A stretch of DNA of 64,000 nucleotides from Eutreptiella sp. 'Long Island Sound 2002' (GCA_964036045.1 CAXIWF010000012.1:225990-289989), one strand, 5' to 3'. Counted from the first letter of the stretch, positions 12,411 to 25,269 are shown. Numbers and translations are program-made. Notes: generated from the letters alone by a model not told the origin.

Positions 12411-14620
12411 CTCGGAAAATTCTCGGAAAATTCTCAGAAAATTCTCGGAAATACTCGGATAATTCTCGGAAAATTCTCAGAAAATTCTCGGAAAATTCTC
12501 GGAAAATTCTCAGAAAATTCTCGGAAAGTTCTCGGAAAATTCTCGGAAAATTCTCGGAAAATTCTCGGAAAATTCTCGGAAAATTCTCGGAAAATTCTCG
12601 GAAAATTTTCGGAAAATTCTCGGAAAATTCTCGGAAAATTCTCGGAAAAATCTCGGAAAATTCTCGGAAAATTCTCGGAAAATTCTCAGAAAATTCTCGG
12701 AAAATTCTCGGAAAATTCTCGGAAAATTCTCGGAAAATTCTCGGAAAATTCTCGGAAAATTCTCGGAAAATTCTCGGAAAATTCTCGGAAAATTGACGGA
12801 AAATTCTCGGGAAATTCTCGGAAAATTCTCGGAAAATTCTCGGAAAATTCTCGGAAAATTCTCGGAAAATTCTCGGAAAATTCTCGGAAAATTCTCGGAA
12901 AATTCTCGGAAAATTCTTGGAAAATTCTCGGAAAATTCTCGGAAAATTCTCGGAAAATTCTCGGAAAATTCTCGGAAAATTCTCGGAAAATTCCCGGAAA
13001 ATTCTCGGAAAATTCTCGGAAAATTCTCGGAAAATTCTCGGAAAATTCTCGGAAAATTCTCGGAAAATTCTCGGAAAATTCTCGGAAAATTCTCGGAAAA
13101 TTCTCGGAAAATTCTCGGAAAATTGACGGAAAATTCTCGGAAAATTCTCGGAAAATTCTCGGAAAATTTTCGGAAAATTCTCAGAAAATTCTCAGAAAAT
13201 TCTCGGAAAATTCTCGGAAAATTCTCGGAAAATTCTCGGAAAATTGACGGAAAATTCTCGGAAAATTCTCGGAAAATTCTCGGAAAATTCTCGGAAAATT
13301 CTCGGAAAGTTCTCGGAAAATTCTCGGAAAATTCTCGGAAAATTCTCGGAAAATTCTCGGAAAATTCTCGGAAAATTCTCGGAAAATTCTCGGAAAATTC
13401 TCAGAAAATTCTCGGAAAATTCTCGGAAAATTCTCGGAAAATTCTCGGAAAATTCTCGGAAAATTCTCGGAAAATTCTCGGAAAATTCTCAGAAAATTCT
13501 CGGAAAATTCTCGGAAAATTCTCGGAAAATTCTCGGAAAATTTTCGGAAAATTCTCGGAAAATTCTCGGAAAATTGACGGAAAATTCTCGGAAAATTCTC
13601 AGAAAATTCTCGGAAAATTCTCGGAAAATTCTCGGAAAATTCTCGGAAAATTTTCGGAAAATTCTCGGAAAATTCTCAGAAAATTCTCGGAAAATTCTCG
13701 GAAAATTCTCGGAAAATTCTCGGAAAATTCTCGGAAAATTCTCAGAAAATTCTCGGAAATACTCGGATAATTCTCGGAAAATTCTCAGAAAATTCTCGGA
13801 AAATTCTCGGAAAATTCTCAGAAAATTCTCGGAAAGTTCTCGGAAAATTCTCGGAAAATTCTCGGAAAATTCTCGGAAAATTCTCGGAAAATTCTCGGAA
13901 AATTCTCGGAAAATTTTCGGAAAATTCTCGGAAAATTCTCGGAAAATTCTCGGAAAAATCTCGGAAAATTCTCGGAAAATTCTCGGAAAATTCTCAGAAA
14001 ATTCTCGGAAAATTCTCGGAAAATTCTCGGAAAATTCTCGGAAAATTCTCGGAAAATTCTCGGAAAATTCTCGGAAAATTCTCGGAAAATTCTCGGAAAA
14101 TTGACGGAAAATTCTCGGGAAATTCTCGGAAAATTCTCGGAAAATTCTCGGAAAATTCTCGGAAAATTCTCGGAAAATTCTCGGAAAATTCTCGGAAAAT
14201 TCTCGGAAAATTCTCGGAAAATTCTTGGAAAATTCTCGGAAAATTCTCGGAAAATTCTCGGAAAATTCTCGGAAAATTCTCGGAAAATTCTCGGAAAATT
14301 CCCGGAAAATTCTCGGAAAATTCTCGGAAAATTCTCGGAAAATTCTCGGAAAATTCTCGGAAAATTCTCGGAAAATTCTCGGAAAATTCTCGGAAAATTC
14401 TCGGAAAATTCTCGGAAAATTCTCGGAAAATTGACGGAAAATTCTCGGAAAATTCTCGGAAAATTCTCGGAAAATTTTCGGAAAATTCTCAGAAAATTCT
14501 CAGAAAATTCTCGGAAAATTCTCGGAAAATTCTCGGAAAATTCTCGGAAAATTGACGGAAAATTCTCGGAAAATTCTCGGAAAATTCTCGGAAAATTCTC
14601 GGAAAATTCTCGGAAAGTTC
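11955..14620 (+). repeat. 1,308-bp tandem duplication
   Basis: Two copies, about 11,955-13,262 and 13,263-14,620, share landmarks at a constant 1,308-bp offset. AAAGTTC G is at 12,001, 13,309 and 14,617, CTCAG at 12,094 and 13,402, TTGAC at 12,266 and 13,574, the 10-bp AAATACTCGGAT signature near 12,449 and 13,757, TTGAC at 12,793 and 14,101, and TTCTTGG at 12,917 and 14,225. The period is 118 monomers plus 10 bp, so each copy contains a net one-base length change that both share. Confidence 0.9.
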
Positions 14621-17600
14621 TCGGAAAATTCTCGGAAAATTCTCGGAAAATTCTCGGAAAATTCTCGGAAAATTCTCGGAAAATTCTCGGAAAATTTTCG
14701 GAAAATTCTCGGAAAATTCTCGGAAAATTCTCGGAAAAATCTCGGAAAATTCTCGGAAAATTCTCGGAAAATTCTCAGAAAATTCTCGGAAAATTCTCGG
14801 AAAATTCTCGGAAAATTCTCGGAAAATTCTCGGAAAATTCTCGGAAAATTCTCGGAAAATTCTCGGAAAATTCTCGGAAAATTCTCGGAAAATTCTCGGA
14901 AAATTCTCGGAAAATTCTTGGAAAATTCTCGGAAAATTCTCGGAAAATTCTCGGAAAATTCTCGGAAAATTCTCGGAAAATTCTCGGAAAATTCCCGGAA
15001 AATTCTCGGAAAATTCTCGGAAAATTCTCGGAAAATTCTCGGAAAATTCTCGGAAAATTCTCGGAAAATTCTCGGAAAATTCTCGGAAAATTCTCGGAAA
15101 ATTCTCGGAAAATTGACGGAAAATTCTCGGAAAATTCTCGGAAAATTCTCGGAAAATTCTCAGAAAATTCTCGGAAAATTCTCGGAAAATTCTCGGAAAA
15201 TTCTCGGAAAATTGACGGAAAATTCTCGGAAAATTCTCGGAAAATTCTCGGAAAATTCTCGGAAAATTCTCGGAAAATTCTCGGAAAATTCTCGGAAAAT
15301 TCTCGGAAAATTCTCGGAAAATTCTCGGAAAATTGACGAAAAACTCTCGGAAAATTCTCGGAAAATTCTCGGAAAATTCTCGGAAAATTCTCGGAAAATT
15401 CTCGGAAAATTCTCGGAAAATTCTCGGAAAATTCTCGGAAAATTCTCGGAAAATTCTCGGAAAATTGACGGAAAATTCTCGGAAAATTCTCGAAAAATTC
15501 TCGGAAAATTCTCGGAAAATTCTCGGAAAATTCTCGGAAAATTCTCGGAAAATTCTCGGAAAATTCTCGGAAAATTCTCGGAAAATTCTCGGAAAATTCT
15601 CGGAAAATTGACGGAAAATTCTCGGAAAATTCTCGGAAAATTCTCGGAAAATTCTCGGAAAATTCTCGGAAAATTCTCGGAAAATTCTCGGAAAATTCTC
15701 GGAAAATTCTCGGAAAATTCTCGGAAAATTCTCGGAAAATTCTCGGAAAATTCTCGGAAAATTCCCGGAAAATTCTCGGAAAATTCTCGGAAAATTCTCG
15801 GAAAATTCTCGGAAAATTCTCGGAAAATTCTCGGAAAATTCTCGGAAAATTCTCGGAAAATTCTCGGAAAATTCTCGGAAAATTCTCGGAAAATTCTCGG
15901 AAAATTGACGAAAAACTCTCGGAAAATTCTCGGAAAATTCTCGGAAAATTCTCGGAAAATTCTCGGAAAATTCTCGGAAAATTCTCGGAAAATTCTCAGA
16001 AAATTCTCGGAAAATTCTCGGAAAATTCTCGGAAAATTCTCGGAAAATTCCCGGAAAATTCTCGGAAAATTCTCGGAAAATTCTCGGAAAATTCTCGGAA
16101 AATTCTCGGAAAATTCTCGGAAAATTCTCGGAAAATTCTCGGAAAATTGACGCAAAACTCTCGGAAAATTCTCGGAAAATTCTCGGAGAAATTCTCGGAA
16201 AATTCTCGGAAAATTCTCGGAGAAATTCTCGGAAAATTCTCGGAAAATTCTCGGAAAATTCTCGGAAAATTCTCGGAAAATTCTCGGAAAATTCTCGGAA
16301 AATTCTCGGAAAATTCTCGGAAAATTCTCGGAAAATTCTCGGAAAATTCCCGGAAAATTCTCGGAAAATTCTCGGAAAATTCTCGGAAAATTCTCGGAAA
16401 ATTCTCGGAAAATTCTCGGAAATTCTCGGAAAACTCTCAGAAATTCCTCGGAAAATTCTCGGAAAATTCTCGGAAAATTCTCGGAAAATTCTCGGAAAAT
16501 TCTCGGAACATTCTCAATAAATTCTCGGAAAATTCTCGGAAAATTCTCGGAAAATTCTCGGAAAATTCTCGGAAAATTCTCGGAAAATTCTCGGAAAATT
16601 CTCGGAAAATTCTCGGAAAATTCTCAGAAAATTCTCGGAAAATTCTCGGAAAATTCTCGGAAAATTCTCGGAAAATTCTCGGAAAATTCTCGGAAAATTC
16701 TCGGAAAATTCTCGGAAAATTCCCGGAAAATTCTCGGAAAATTCTCGGAAAATTTTCGGAAAATTCTCGGAAAATTCTTCGAAAATTGACGGAAAATTCT
16801 CGGAAAATTCTCAGAAAATTCTCGGAAAATTCTCGGAAAATTCTCGGAAAATTCTCGGAAAATTCTCGGAAAATTCTCGGAAAATTCTCGGAAATTCTCG
16901 GAAAATTCTCGGAAAATTCTCGGAAAATTCTCGGAACATTCTCGGAAAATTTTCGGAAAATTCTCGGAAAATTCTCGGAAAATTCTCGGAAAATTCTCGG
17001 AAAATTCTCGGAAAATTCTGGGAAAATTCTCGGAAAATTCTCGGAAAATTCTCGGAAAATTCTCGGAAAAATCTCGGAAAAATCTCGGAAAATTTTCGGA
17101 AAATTTTCGGAAAATTCTCGGAAAATTCTCGGAAAATTCTCGGAAAATTCTCGGAAAATTCTCGGAAAATTCTCGGAAAATTCTCGGAAAATTCTCGGAA
17201 AATTCTCGGAAAATTCTCGGAAAATTCTCGGAAAATTCTCGGAAAATTCTCGGAAAATTCTCAGAAAATTCTCGGAAAATTCTCGGAAAATTCTCGGAAA
17301 ATTCTCGGAAAATTTTCGGAAAATTCTCGGAAAATTCTCGGAAAACTGACGGAAAATTCTCGGAAAACTGACGGAAAATTCTCGGAAAATTCTCAGAAAA
17401 TTCTCGGAAAATTCTCGGAAAATTCTCCGAAAATTCTCGGATAATTCTCGGAAATTTCTCGGAAAATTCTCGGAAAATTTTCGGGAAATTCTCGGAAAAT
17501 TCTCGGAAAATTCTCGGAAAATTCTCGGAAAATTCTCGGAAAATTCTCAGAAAATTCTCGGAAAATTCTCGGAAAATTCCCCGAAAATTCTCGGAAAATT

Positions 17601-18900
17601 CTCGGAAAATTCTCGGAAAATTCTCGGAAAATTCTCAGAAAATTCTCAGAAAATTCTCGGAAAATTGACGGAAAATTCTCGGAAAATTCTCGGAAAATTC
17701 TCGGAAAATTCTCGGAAAATTCTCGGAAAATTCTCGGAAAATTCTCGGAAAGTTCTCGGAAAATTCTCGGAAAATTCTCGGAAAATTCTCGGAAAATTCT
17801 CGGAAAATTCTCGGAAAATTCTCGGAAAATTCTCGGAAAATTCTCAGAAAATTCTCGGAAAATTCTCGGAAAATTCTCGGAAAATTCTCGGAAAATTCTC
17901 GGAAAATTCTCGGAAAATTCTCGGAAAATTCTCGGAAAATTCCCGGAAAATTCTCGGAAAATTCTCGGAAAATTTTCGGAAAATTCTCGGAAAATTCTTC
18001 GAAAATTGACGGAAAATTCTCGGAAAATTCTCAGAAAATTCTCGGAAAATTCTCGGAAAATTCTCGGAAAATTCTCGGAAAATTTTCGGAAAATTCTCGG
18101 AAAATTCTCAGAAAATTCTCGGAAAATTCTCGGAAAATTCTCGGAAAATTCTCGGAAAATTCTCGGAAAATTCTCGGAAAATTCTCGGAAAATTCTCGGA
18201 AATTCTCGGATAATTCTCGGAAAGTTCTCGGAAAATTCTCGGAAAATTCTCGGAAAATTCTCGGAAAATTCTCAGAAAATTCTCGGAAAATTCTCGGAAA
18301 ATTGACGGAAAATTGACGGAAAATTCTCGGAAAATTCTCGGAAAATTCTCGGAAAATTCTCGGAAAATTCTCGGAAAGTTCTCGGAAAATTCTCGGAAAA
18401 TTCTCCGAAAATTCTCGGAAAATTCTCGGAAAATTCTCGGAAAATTGTCGGAAAATTCTCGGAAAATTCTTGGAAAATTCTCAGAAAATTCTCGGAAAAT
18501 TCTCGGAAAATTCTCGGAAAATTCTCGGAAAATTCTCGGAAAATTCTCGGAAAATTCTCGGAAAATTCTCGGAAAATTCCCGGAAAATTCTCGGAAAATT
18601 CTCGGAAAATTCTCGGAAAATTTTCGGAAAATTCTCGGAAAATTCTCGGAAAATTCTCGGAAAATTCTCCCAAAGTTCTCGGAAAATTCTCGGAAAATTC
18701 TCGGAAAATTCTCGGAAAATTCTCGGAAAATTCTCGGAAAATTCTCGGAAAATTCTCGGAAAATTCTCGGAAAATTCTCGGAAAATTCTCGGAAAATTCT
18801 CAGAAAATTCTCGGAAAATTCTCGGAAAATTCTCGGAAAATTCTCGGAAAATTCTCGGAAAATTCTCGGAAAGTTCTCGGAAAATTCTCGGAAAATTCTC
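14074..18900 (+). repeat. Superrepeat copy 3
   Basis: Aligns to the start of copy 1 at offset 14,073 (TTGAC-type start 28 to 14,101; TTCTTGG 152 to 14,225; TTGAC 479 to 14,552), drifting to 14,095 and then 14,075 after unusual 12-bp units near 16.2 kb. It carries the AACATTCTCAATAA signature near 16,507, a CTGGG unit near 17,030, paired AAAAATCTC units near 17,077, GATAATTC near 17,440 and TTCCCCG near 17,578. Like copy 2 it lacks the 638-bp duplication. After about 18.2 kb it jumps to sequence matching 5.45-6.6 kb of copy 1, including the CTCCCAAAG marker at 18,669. Confidence 0.8.
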
Positions 18901-21560
18901 GGAAAATTCTCGGAAAATTCTCGGAAAATTCTCGGAAAATTCTCGGAAAATTCTCGGAAAATTCTTGGAAAATTCTCAGAAAATTCTCGGAAAATTCTCG
19001 GAAAATTCTCGGAAAATTCTCAGAAAATTCTCGGAAAATTCTCGGAAAGTTCTCGGAAAATTGTCGGAAAATTCTCGGAAATTCTCGGAAAATTCTCGGA
19101 AAATTCTCAGAAAATTCTCAGAAAATTCTCGGAAAATTCTCGGAAAATTCTCGGAAAATTCTCGGAAAATTCTCGGAAAATTCTCGGAAAATTCTCGGAA
19201 AATTCTCGGAAAATTCGCGGAAAATTCTCGGAAAATTCTCGGAAAATTCTCGGAAAATTCTCGGAAAATTGACGGAAAATTCTCGGAAAATTCTCGGAAA
19301 ATTCTCGGAAAATTCTCGGAAAATTCTCCGAAAATTCTCGGAAAATTGACGGAAAATTCTCGGAAAATACTCGAAAAATTCTCCGAAAATTCTCGGAAAA
19401 TTCTCGGAAAATTCTCGGAAAATTCTCGGAAAATTCTCGGAAAATTCTCGGAAAATTCTCGGAAAATTCTCGGAAAATTGACGGAAAACTCTCGGAAAAT
19501 TGTCGGAAAATTCTCGGAAAATTCTCGGAAAATTCTCGGAAAATTCTCGGAAAATTCTCGGAAAATTCTCGGAAAATTCTCGGAAAATTCTCGGAAAATT
19601 CTCAGAAAATTCTCGGAAAATTCTCGGAAAATTGACGGAAAATTGACGGAAAATTCTCGGAAAATTCTCGGAAAATTCTCGGAAAATTCTCGGAAAATTC
19701 TCGGAAAGTTCTCGGAAAATTCTCGGAAAATTCTCCGAAAATTCTCGGAAAATTCTCGGAAAATTCTCGGAAAATTTTCGGAAAATTCTCGGAAAATTCT
19801 CAGAAAATTCTCGGAAAATTCTCGGAAAATTCTCGGAAAATTCTCGGAAAATTCTCGGAAAATTCTCGGAAAATTCTCGGAAAATTCTCGGAAATTCTCG
19901 GATAATTCTCGGAAAATTCTCGGAAAATTCTCGGAAAATTCTCGGAAAATTCTCGGAAAATTCTCGGAAAATTCTCGGAAAATTCTCGGAAAATTGTCGG
20001 AAAATTCTCGGAAAATTCTCGGAAAATTCTCGGAAAATTCTCGGAAAATTCTCGGAAAATTCTCGGAAAATTCTCGGAAAATTCTCGGAAAATTCTCGGA
20101 AAATTCTCGGAAAATTCTCGGAAAATTCCCGGAAAATTCTCGGAAAATTCTCGGAAAATTCTCGGAAAATTTTCGGAAAATTCTCGGAAAATTCTCGGAA
20201 AATTCTCGGAAAATTCTCCCAAAGTTCTCGGAAAATTCTCGGAAAATTCTCGGAAAATTCTCGGAAAATTCTCGGAAAATTCTCGGAAAATTCTCGGAAA
20301 ATTCTCGGAAAATTCTCGGAAAATTCTCGGAAAATTCTCGGAAAATTCTCAGAAAATTCTCGGAAAATTCTCGGAAAATTCTCGGAAAATTCTCGGAAAA
20401 TTCTCGGAAAATTCTCGGAAAGTTCTCGGAAAATTCTCGGAAAATTCTCGGAAAATTCTCGGAAAATTCTCGGAAAATTCTCGGAAAATTCTCGGAAAAT
20501 TCTCGGAAAATTCTTGGAAAATTCTCAGAAAATTCTCGGAAAATTCTCGGAAAATTCTCGGAAAATTCTCAGAAAATTCTCGGAAAATTCTCGGAAAGTT
20601 CTCGGAAAATTGACGGAAAATTCTCGGAAAATTCTCGGAAATTCTCGGAAAATTCTCGGAAAATTCTCAGAAAATTCTCAGAAAATTCTCGGAAAATTCT
20701 CGGAAAATTCTCGGAAAATTCTCGGAAAATTCTCGGAAAATTCTCGGAAAATTCTCGGAAAATTCTCGGAAAATTCGCGGAAAATTCTCGGAAAATTCTC
20801 GGAAAATTCTCGGAAAATTCTCGGAAAATTGACGGAAAATTCTCGGAAAATTCTCGGAAAATTCTCGGAAAATTCTCGGAAAATTCTCCGAAAATTCTCG
20901 GAAAATTGACGGAAAATTCTCGGAAAATACTCGAAAAATTCTCCGAAAATTCTCGGAAAATTCTCGGAAAATTCTCGGAAAATTCTCGGAAAATTCTCGG
21001 AAAATTCTCGGAAAATTCTCGGAAAATTCTCGGAAAATTGACGGAAAACTCTCGGAAAATTGTCGGAAAATTCTCGGAAAATTCTCGGAAAATTCTCGGA
21101 AAATTCTCGGAAAATTCTCGGAAAATTCTCGGAAAATTCTCGGAAAATTCTCGGAAAATTCTCAGAAAATTCTCGGAAAATTCTCGGAAAATTGACGGAA
21201 AATTGACGGAAAATTCTCGGAAAATTCTCGGAAAATTCTCGGAAAATTCTCGGAAAATTCTCGGAAAGTTCTCGGAAAATTCTCGGAAAATTCTCCGAAA
21301 ATTCTCGGAAAATTCTCGGAAAATTCTCGGAAAATTTTCGGAAAATTCTCGGAAAATTCTCAGAAAATTCTCGGAAAATTCTCGGAAAATTCTCGGAAAA
21401 TTCTCGGAAAATTCTCGGAAAATTCTCGGAAAATTCTCGGAAAATTCTCGGAAATTCTCGGATAATTCTCGGAAAATTCTCGGAAAATTCTCGGAAAATT
21501 CTCGGAAAATTCTCGGAAAATTCTCAGAAAATTCTCGGAAAATTCTCGGAAAATTGACGG
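18480..21560 (+). repeat. About 1.55-1.56-kb tandem duplication
   Basis: Bases 19,064-19,965 and 20,624-21,525 are identical by line-by-line reading at an offset of 1,560 bp, a run of 902 bp. To the left the copies continue at an offset of 1,549 bp (CTCCCAAAG at 18,669 and 20,218; TTCTTGG at 18,965 and 20,514). Shared unusual units include TTCGCGG near 19,215 and 20,775, ATACTCGAAAAATTCTCCG near 19,367 and 20,927, and GATAATTC near 19,900 and 21,460. The long exact identity indicates a recent event or recent gene conversion. Confidence 0.92.
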
Positions 21561-23025
21561 AAAATTGACGGAAAATTCTCGGAAAATTCTCGGAAAATTC
21601 TCGGAAAATTCTCGGAAAATTCTCGGAAAGTTCTCGGAAAATTCTCGGAAAATTTTCGGAAAATTCTCGGAAAATTCTCGGAAAATTCTCGGAAAATTCT
21701 CCCAAAGTTCTCGGAAAATTCTCGGAAAATTCTCGGAAAATTCTCGGAAAATTCTCGGAAAATTCTCGGAAAATTCTCGGAAAATTCTCGGAAAATTCTC
21801 GGAAAATTCTCGGAAAATTCTCGGAAAATTCTCAGAAAATTCTCGGAAAATTCTCGGAAAATTCTCGGAAAATTCTCGGAAAATTCTCGGAAAATTCTCG
21901 GAAAGTTCTCGGAAAATTCTCGGAAAATTCTCGGAAAATTCTCGGAAAATTCTCGGAAAATTCTCGGAAAATTCTCGGAAAATTCTCGGAAAATTCTTGG
22001 AAAATTCTCAGAAAATTCTCGGAAAATTCTCGGAAAATTCTCGGAAAATTCTCAGAAAATTCTCGGAAAATTCTCGGAAAGTTCTCGGAAAATTGACGGA
22101 AAATTCTCGGAAAATTCTCGGAAATTCTCGGAAAATTCTCGGAAAATTCTCAGAAAATTCTCAGAAAATTCTCGGAAAATTCTCGGAAAATTCTCGGAAA
22201 ATTCTCGGAAAATTCTCGGAAAATTCTCGGAAAATTCTCGGAAATTCTCGGATAATTCTCGGAAAATTCTCGGAAAATTCTCGGAAAATTCTCGGAAAAT
22301 TCTCGGAAAATTCTCAGAAAATTCTCGGAAAATTCTCGGAAAATTGACGGAAAATTGACGGAAAATTCTCGGAAAATTCTCGGAAAATTCTCGGAAAATT
22401 CTCGGAAAATTCTCGGAAAGTTCTCGGAAAATTCTCGGAAAATTTTCGGAAAATTCTCGGAAAATTCTCGGAAAATTCTCGGAAAATTCTCCCAAAGTTC
22501 TCGGAAAATTCTCGGAAAATTCTCGGAAAATTCTCGGAAAATTCTCGGAAAATTCTCGGAAAATTCTCGGAAAATTCTCGGAAAATTCTCGGAAAATTCT
22601 CGGAAAATTCTCGGAAAATTCTCAGAAAATTCTCGGAAAATTCTCGGAAAATTCTCGGAAAATTCTCGGAAAATTCTCGGAAAATTCTCGGAAAGTTCTC
22701 GGAAAATTCTCGGAAAATTCTCGGAAAATTCTCGGAAAATTCTCGGAAAATTCTCGGAAAATTCTCGGAAAATTCTCGGAAAATTCTTGGAAAATTCTCA
22801 GAAAATTCTCGGAAAATTCTCGGAAAATTCTCGGAAAATTCTCAGAAAATTCTCGGAAAATTCTCGGAAAGTTCTCGGAAAATTGACGGAAAATTCTCGG
22901 AAAATTCTCGGAAATTCTCGGAAAATTCTCGGAAAATTCTCAGAAAATTCTCAGAAAATTCTCGGAAAATTCTCGGAAAATTCTCGGAAAATTCTCGGAA
23001 AATTCTCGGAAAATTCTCGGAAAAT
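21375..23025 (+). repeat. 790-bp tandem duplication
   Basis: Landmarks repeat 790 bp apart. GATAATTC is near 21,460 and 22,250, CTCAG near 21,526 and 22,316, the double TTGAC near 21,556 and 22,346, CTCCCAAAG at 21,701 and 22,491, TTCTTGG at 21,997 and 22,787, and the 10-bp GGAAATTCTC unit near 22,121 and 22,911. The period is 71 monomers plus 9 bp. The match stops near 22,235 against 23,025, where the second copy passes into a TTCGCGG unit instead of GATAATTC. Confidence 0.88.
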
Positions 23026-24640
23026 TCTCGGAAAATTCGCGGAAAATTCTCGGAAAATTCTCGGAAAATTCTCGGAAAATTCTCGGAAAATTGACGGAAA
23101 ATTCTCGGAAAATTCTCGGAAAATTCTCGGAAAATTCTCGGAAAATTCTCCGAAAATTCTCGGAAAATTGACGGAAAATTCTCGGAAAATACTCGAAAAA
23201 TTCTCCGAAAGATCTCGGAAAATTCTCGGAAAATTCTCGGAAAATTCTCGGAAAATTCTCGGAAAATTCTCGGAAAATTCTCGGAAAATTCTCGGAAAAT
23301 TGACGGAAAACCTCGGAAAATTCTCGGAAAATTCTCGGAAAATTCTCGGAAAATTGACGGAAAACTCTCGGAAAATTGTCGGAAAATTCTCGGAAAATTC
23401 TCGGAAAATTCTCGGAAAATTCTCGGAAAATTGACGGAAAATTCTCTGAAAATTCTCGGAAAATTCTCGGAAAATTCTCGGAAAATTCTCGGAAAATTCC
23501 CGGAAAATTCTCGGAAAATTCTCGGAAAATTCTCGGAAAATTCTCGGAAAATTCTCGGAAAATTCTCGGAAAATTCTCGGAAAATTCTCGGAAAATTTTC
23601 GGAAAATTCTCGGAAAATTCTCGGAAAATTCTCGGAAAATTCTCCCAAAGTTCTCGGAAAATTCTCGGAAAATTCTCGGAAAATTCTCGGAAAATTCTCG
23701 GAAAATTCTCGGAAAATTCTCGGAAAGTTCTCGGAAAATTCTCGGAAAATTCTCGGAAAATTCTCGGAAAATTCTCGGAAAATTCTCGGAAAATTCTCGG
23801 AAAATTCTCGGAAAATTCTTGGAAAATTTTCAGAAAATTCTCGGAAAATTCTCGGAAAATTCTCGGAAAATTCTCAGAAAATTCTCGGAAAATTCTCGGA
23901 AAGTTCTCGGAAAATTGACGGAAAATTCTCGGAAAATTCTCGGAAATTCTCGGAAAATTCTCGGAAAATACTCAGAAAATTCTCAGAAAATTCTCGGAAA
24001 ATTCTCGGAAAATTCTCGGAAAATTCTCGGAAAATTGACGGAAAATTCTCGGAAAATTCTCGGAAAATTCTCGGAAAATTCGCGGAAAATTCTCGGAAAA
24101 TTCTCGGAAAATTCTCGGAAAATTCTCGGAAAATTGACGGAAAATTCTCGGAAAATTCTCGGAAAATTCTCGGAAAATTCTCGGAAAATTCTCCGAAAAT
24201 TCTCGGAAAATTGACGGAAAATTCTCGGAAAATACTCGAAAAATTCTCCGAAAATTCTCGGAAAATTCTCGGAAAATTCTCGGAAAATTCTCGGAAAATT
24301 CTCGGAAAATTCTCGGAAAATTCTCGGAAAATTCTCGGAAAATTGACGGAAAACTCTCGGAAAATTGTCGGAAAATTCTCGGAAAATTCTCGGAAAATTC
24401 TCGGAAAATTCTCGGAAAATTGACGGAAAATTCTCTGAAAATTCTCGGAAAATTCTCGGAAAATTCTCGGAAAATTCTCGGAAAATTCCCGGAAAATTCT
24501 CGGAAAATTCTCGGAAAATTCTCGGAAAATTCTCGGAAAATTCTCGGAAAATTCTCGGAAAATTCTCGGAAAATCCTCAGAAAATTCTCAGAAAATTCTC
24601 GGAAAATTCTCGGAAAATTCTCGGAAAATTCTCGGAAAAT
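22470..24640 (+). repeat. 2.2-kb segmental duplication, left copy
   Basis: Matches 25,270-27,400 at offsets of 2,801, then 2,812, then 2,758 bp. The first step is one monomer. The second reflects a 54-bp insertion in this copy near 23,300 that contains a 10-bp GGAAAACCTC unit. Shared landmarks include CTCCCAAAG (22,491/25,292 and 23,644/26,402), the rare GATCTC unit (23,211/26,023), TTCGCGG (23,039/25,851), TTCTCTG (near 23,445/26,203) and TTTTCAG (near 23,828/26,586). Confidence 0.88.
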
Positions 24641-25269
24641 TGACGGAAAATTCTCGGAAAATTCTCGGAAAATTCTCAGAAAATTCTCGGAAAATTCTCG
24701 GAAAATTCCCGGAAAATTCTCGGAAAATTCTCGGAAAATTCTCGGAAAATTCTCGGAAAATTCTCGGAAAATTCTCGGAAAATTCTCGGAAAATCCTCAG
24801 AAAATTCTCAGAAAATTCTCGGAAAATTTTCGGAAAATTCTCGGAAAATTCTCGGAAAATTGACGGAAAATTCTCGGAAAATTCTCAGAAAATTCTCGGA
24901 AAATTCTCGGAAAATTCTCGGAAAATTCTCGGAAAATTTTCGGAAAATTCTCGGAAAATTCTCAGAAAATTCTCGGAAAATTCTCGGAAAATTCTCGGAA
25001 AATTCTCGGAAAATTCTCGGAAAATTCTCAGAAAATTCTCGGAAATTCTCGGATAATTCTCGGAAAATTCTCAGAAAATTCTCGGAAAATTCTCGGAAAA
25101 TTCTCAGAAAATTCTCGGAAAGTTCTCGGAAAATTCTCGGAAAATTCTCGGAAAATTCTCGGAAAATTCTCGGAAAATTCTCGGAAAATTCTCGGAAAAT
25201 TTTCGGAAAATTCTCGGAAAATTCTCGGAAAATTCTCGGAAAAATCTCGGAAAATTCTCGGAAAATTCT

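Noticed and set aside
18470-21568. Very long open frame (over 1,000 codons) and many others of 100-800 codons on both strands
   Set aside because: All start at TTG on the plus strand, all encode the same 11-residue period, and equivalent frames overlap in the other registers. An 11-bp unit with no stop gives this by arithmetic, so these are not genes.
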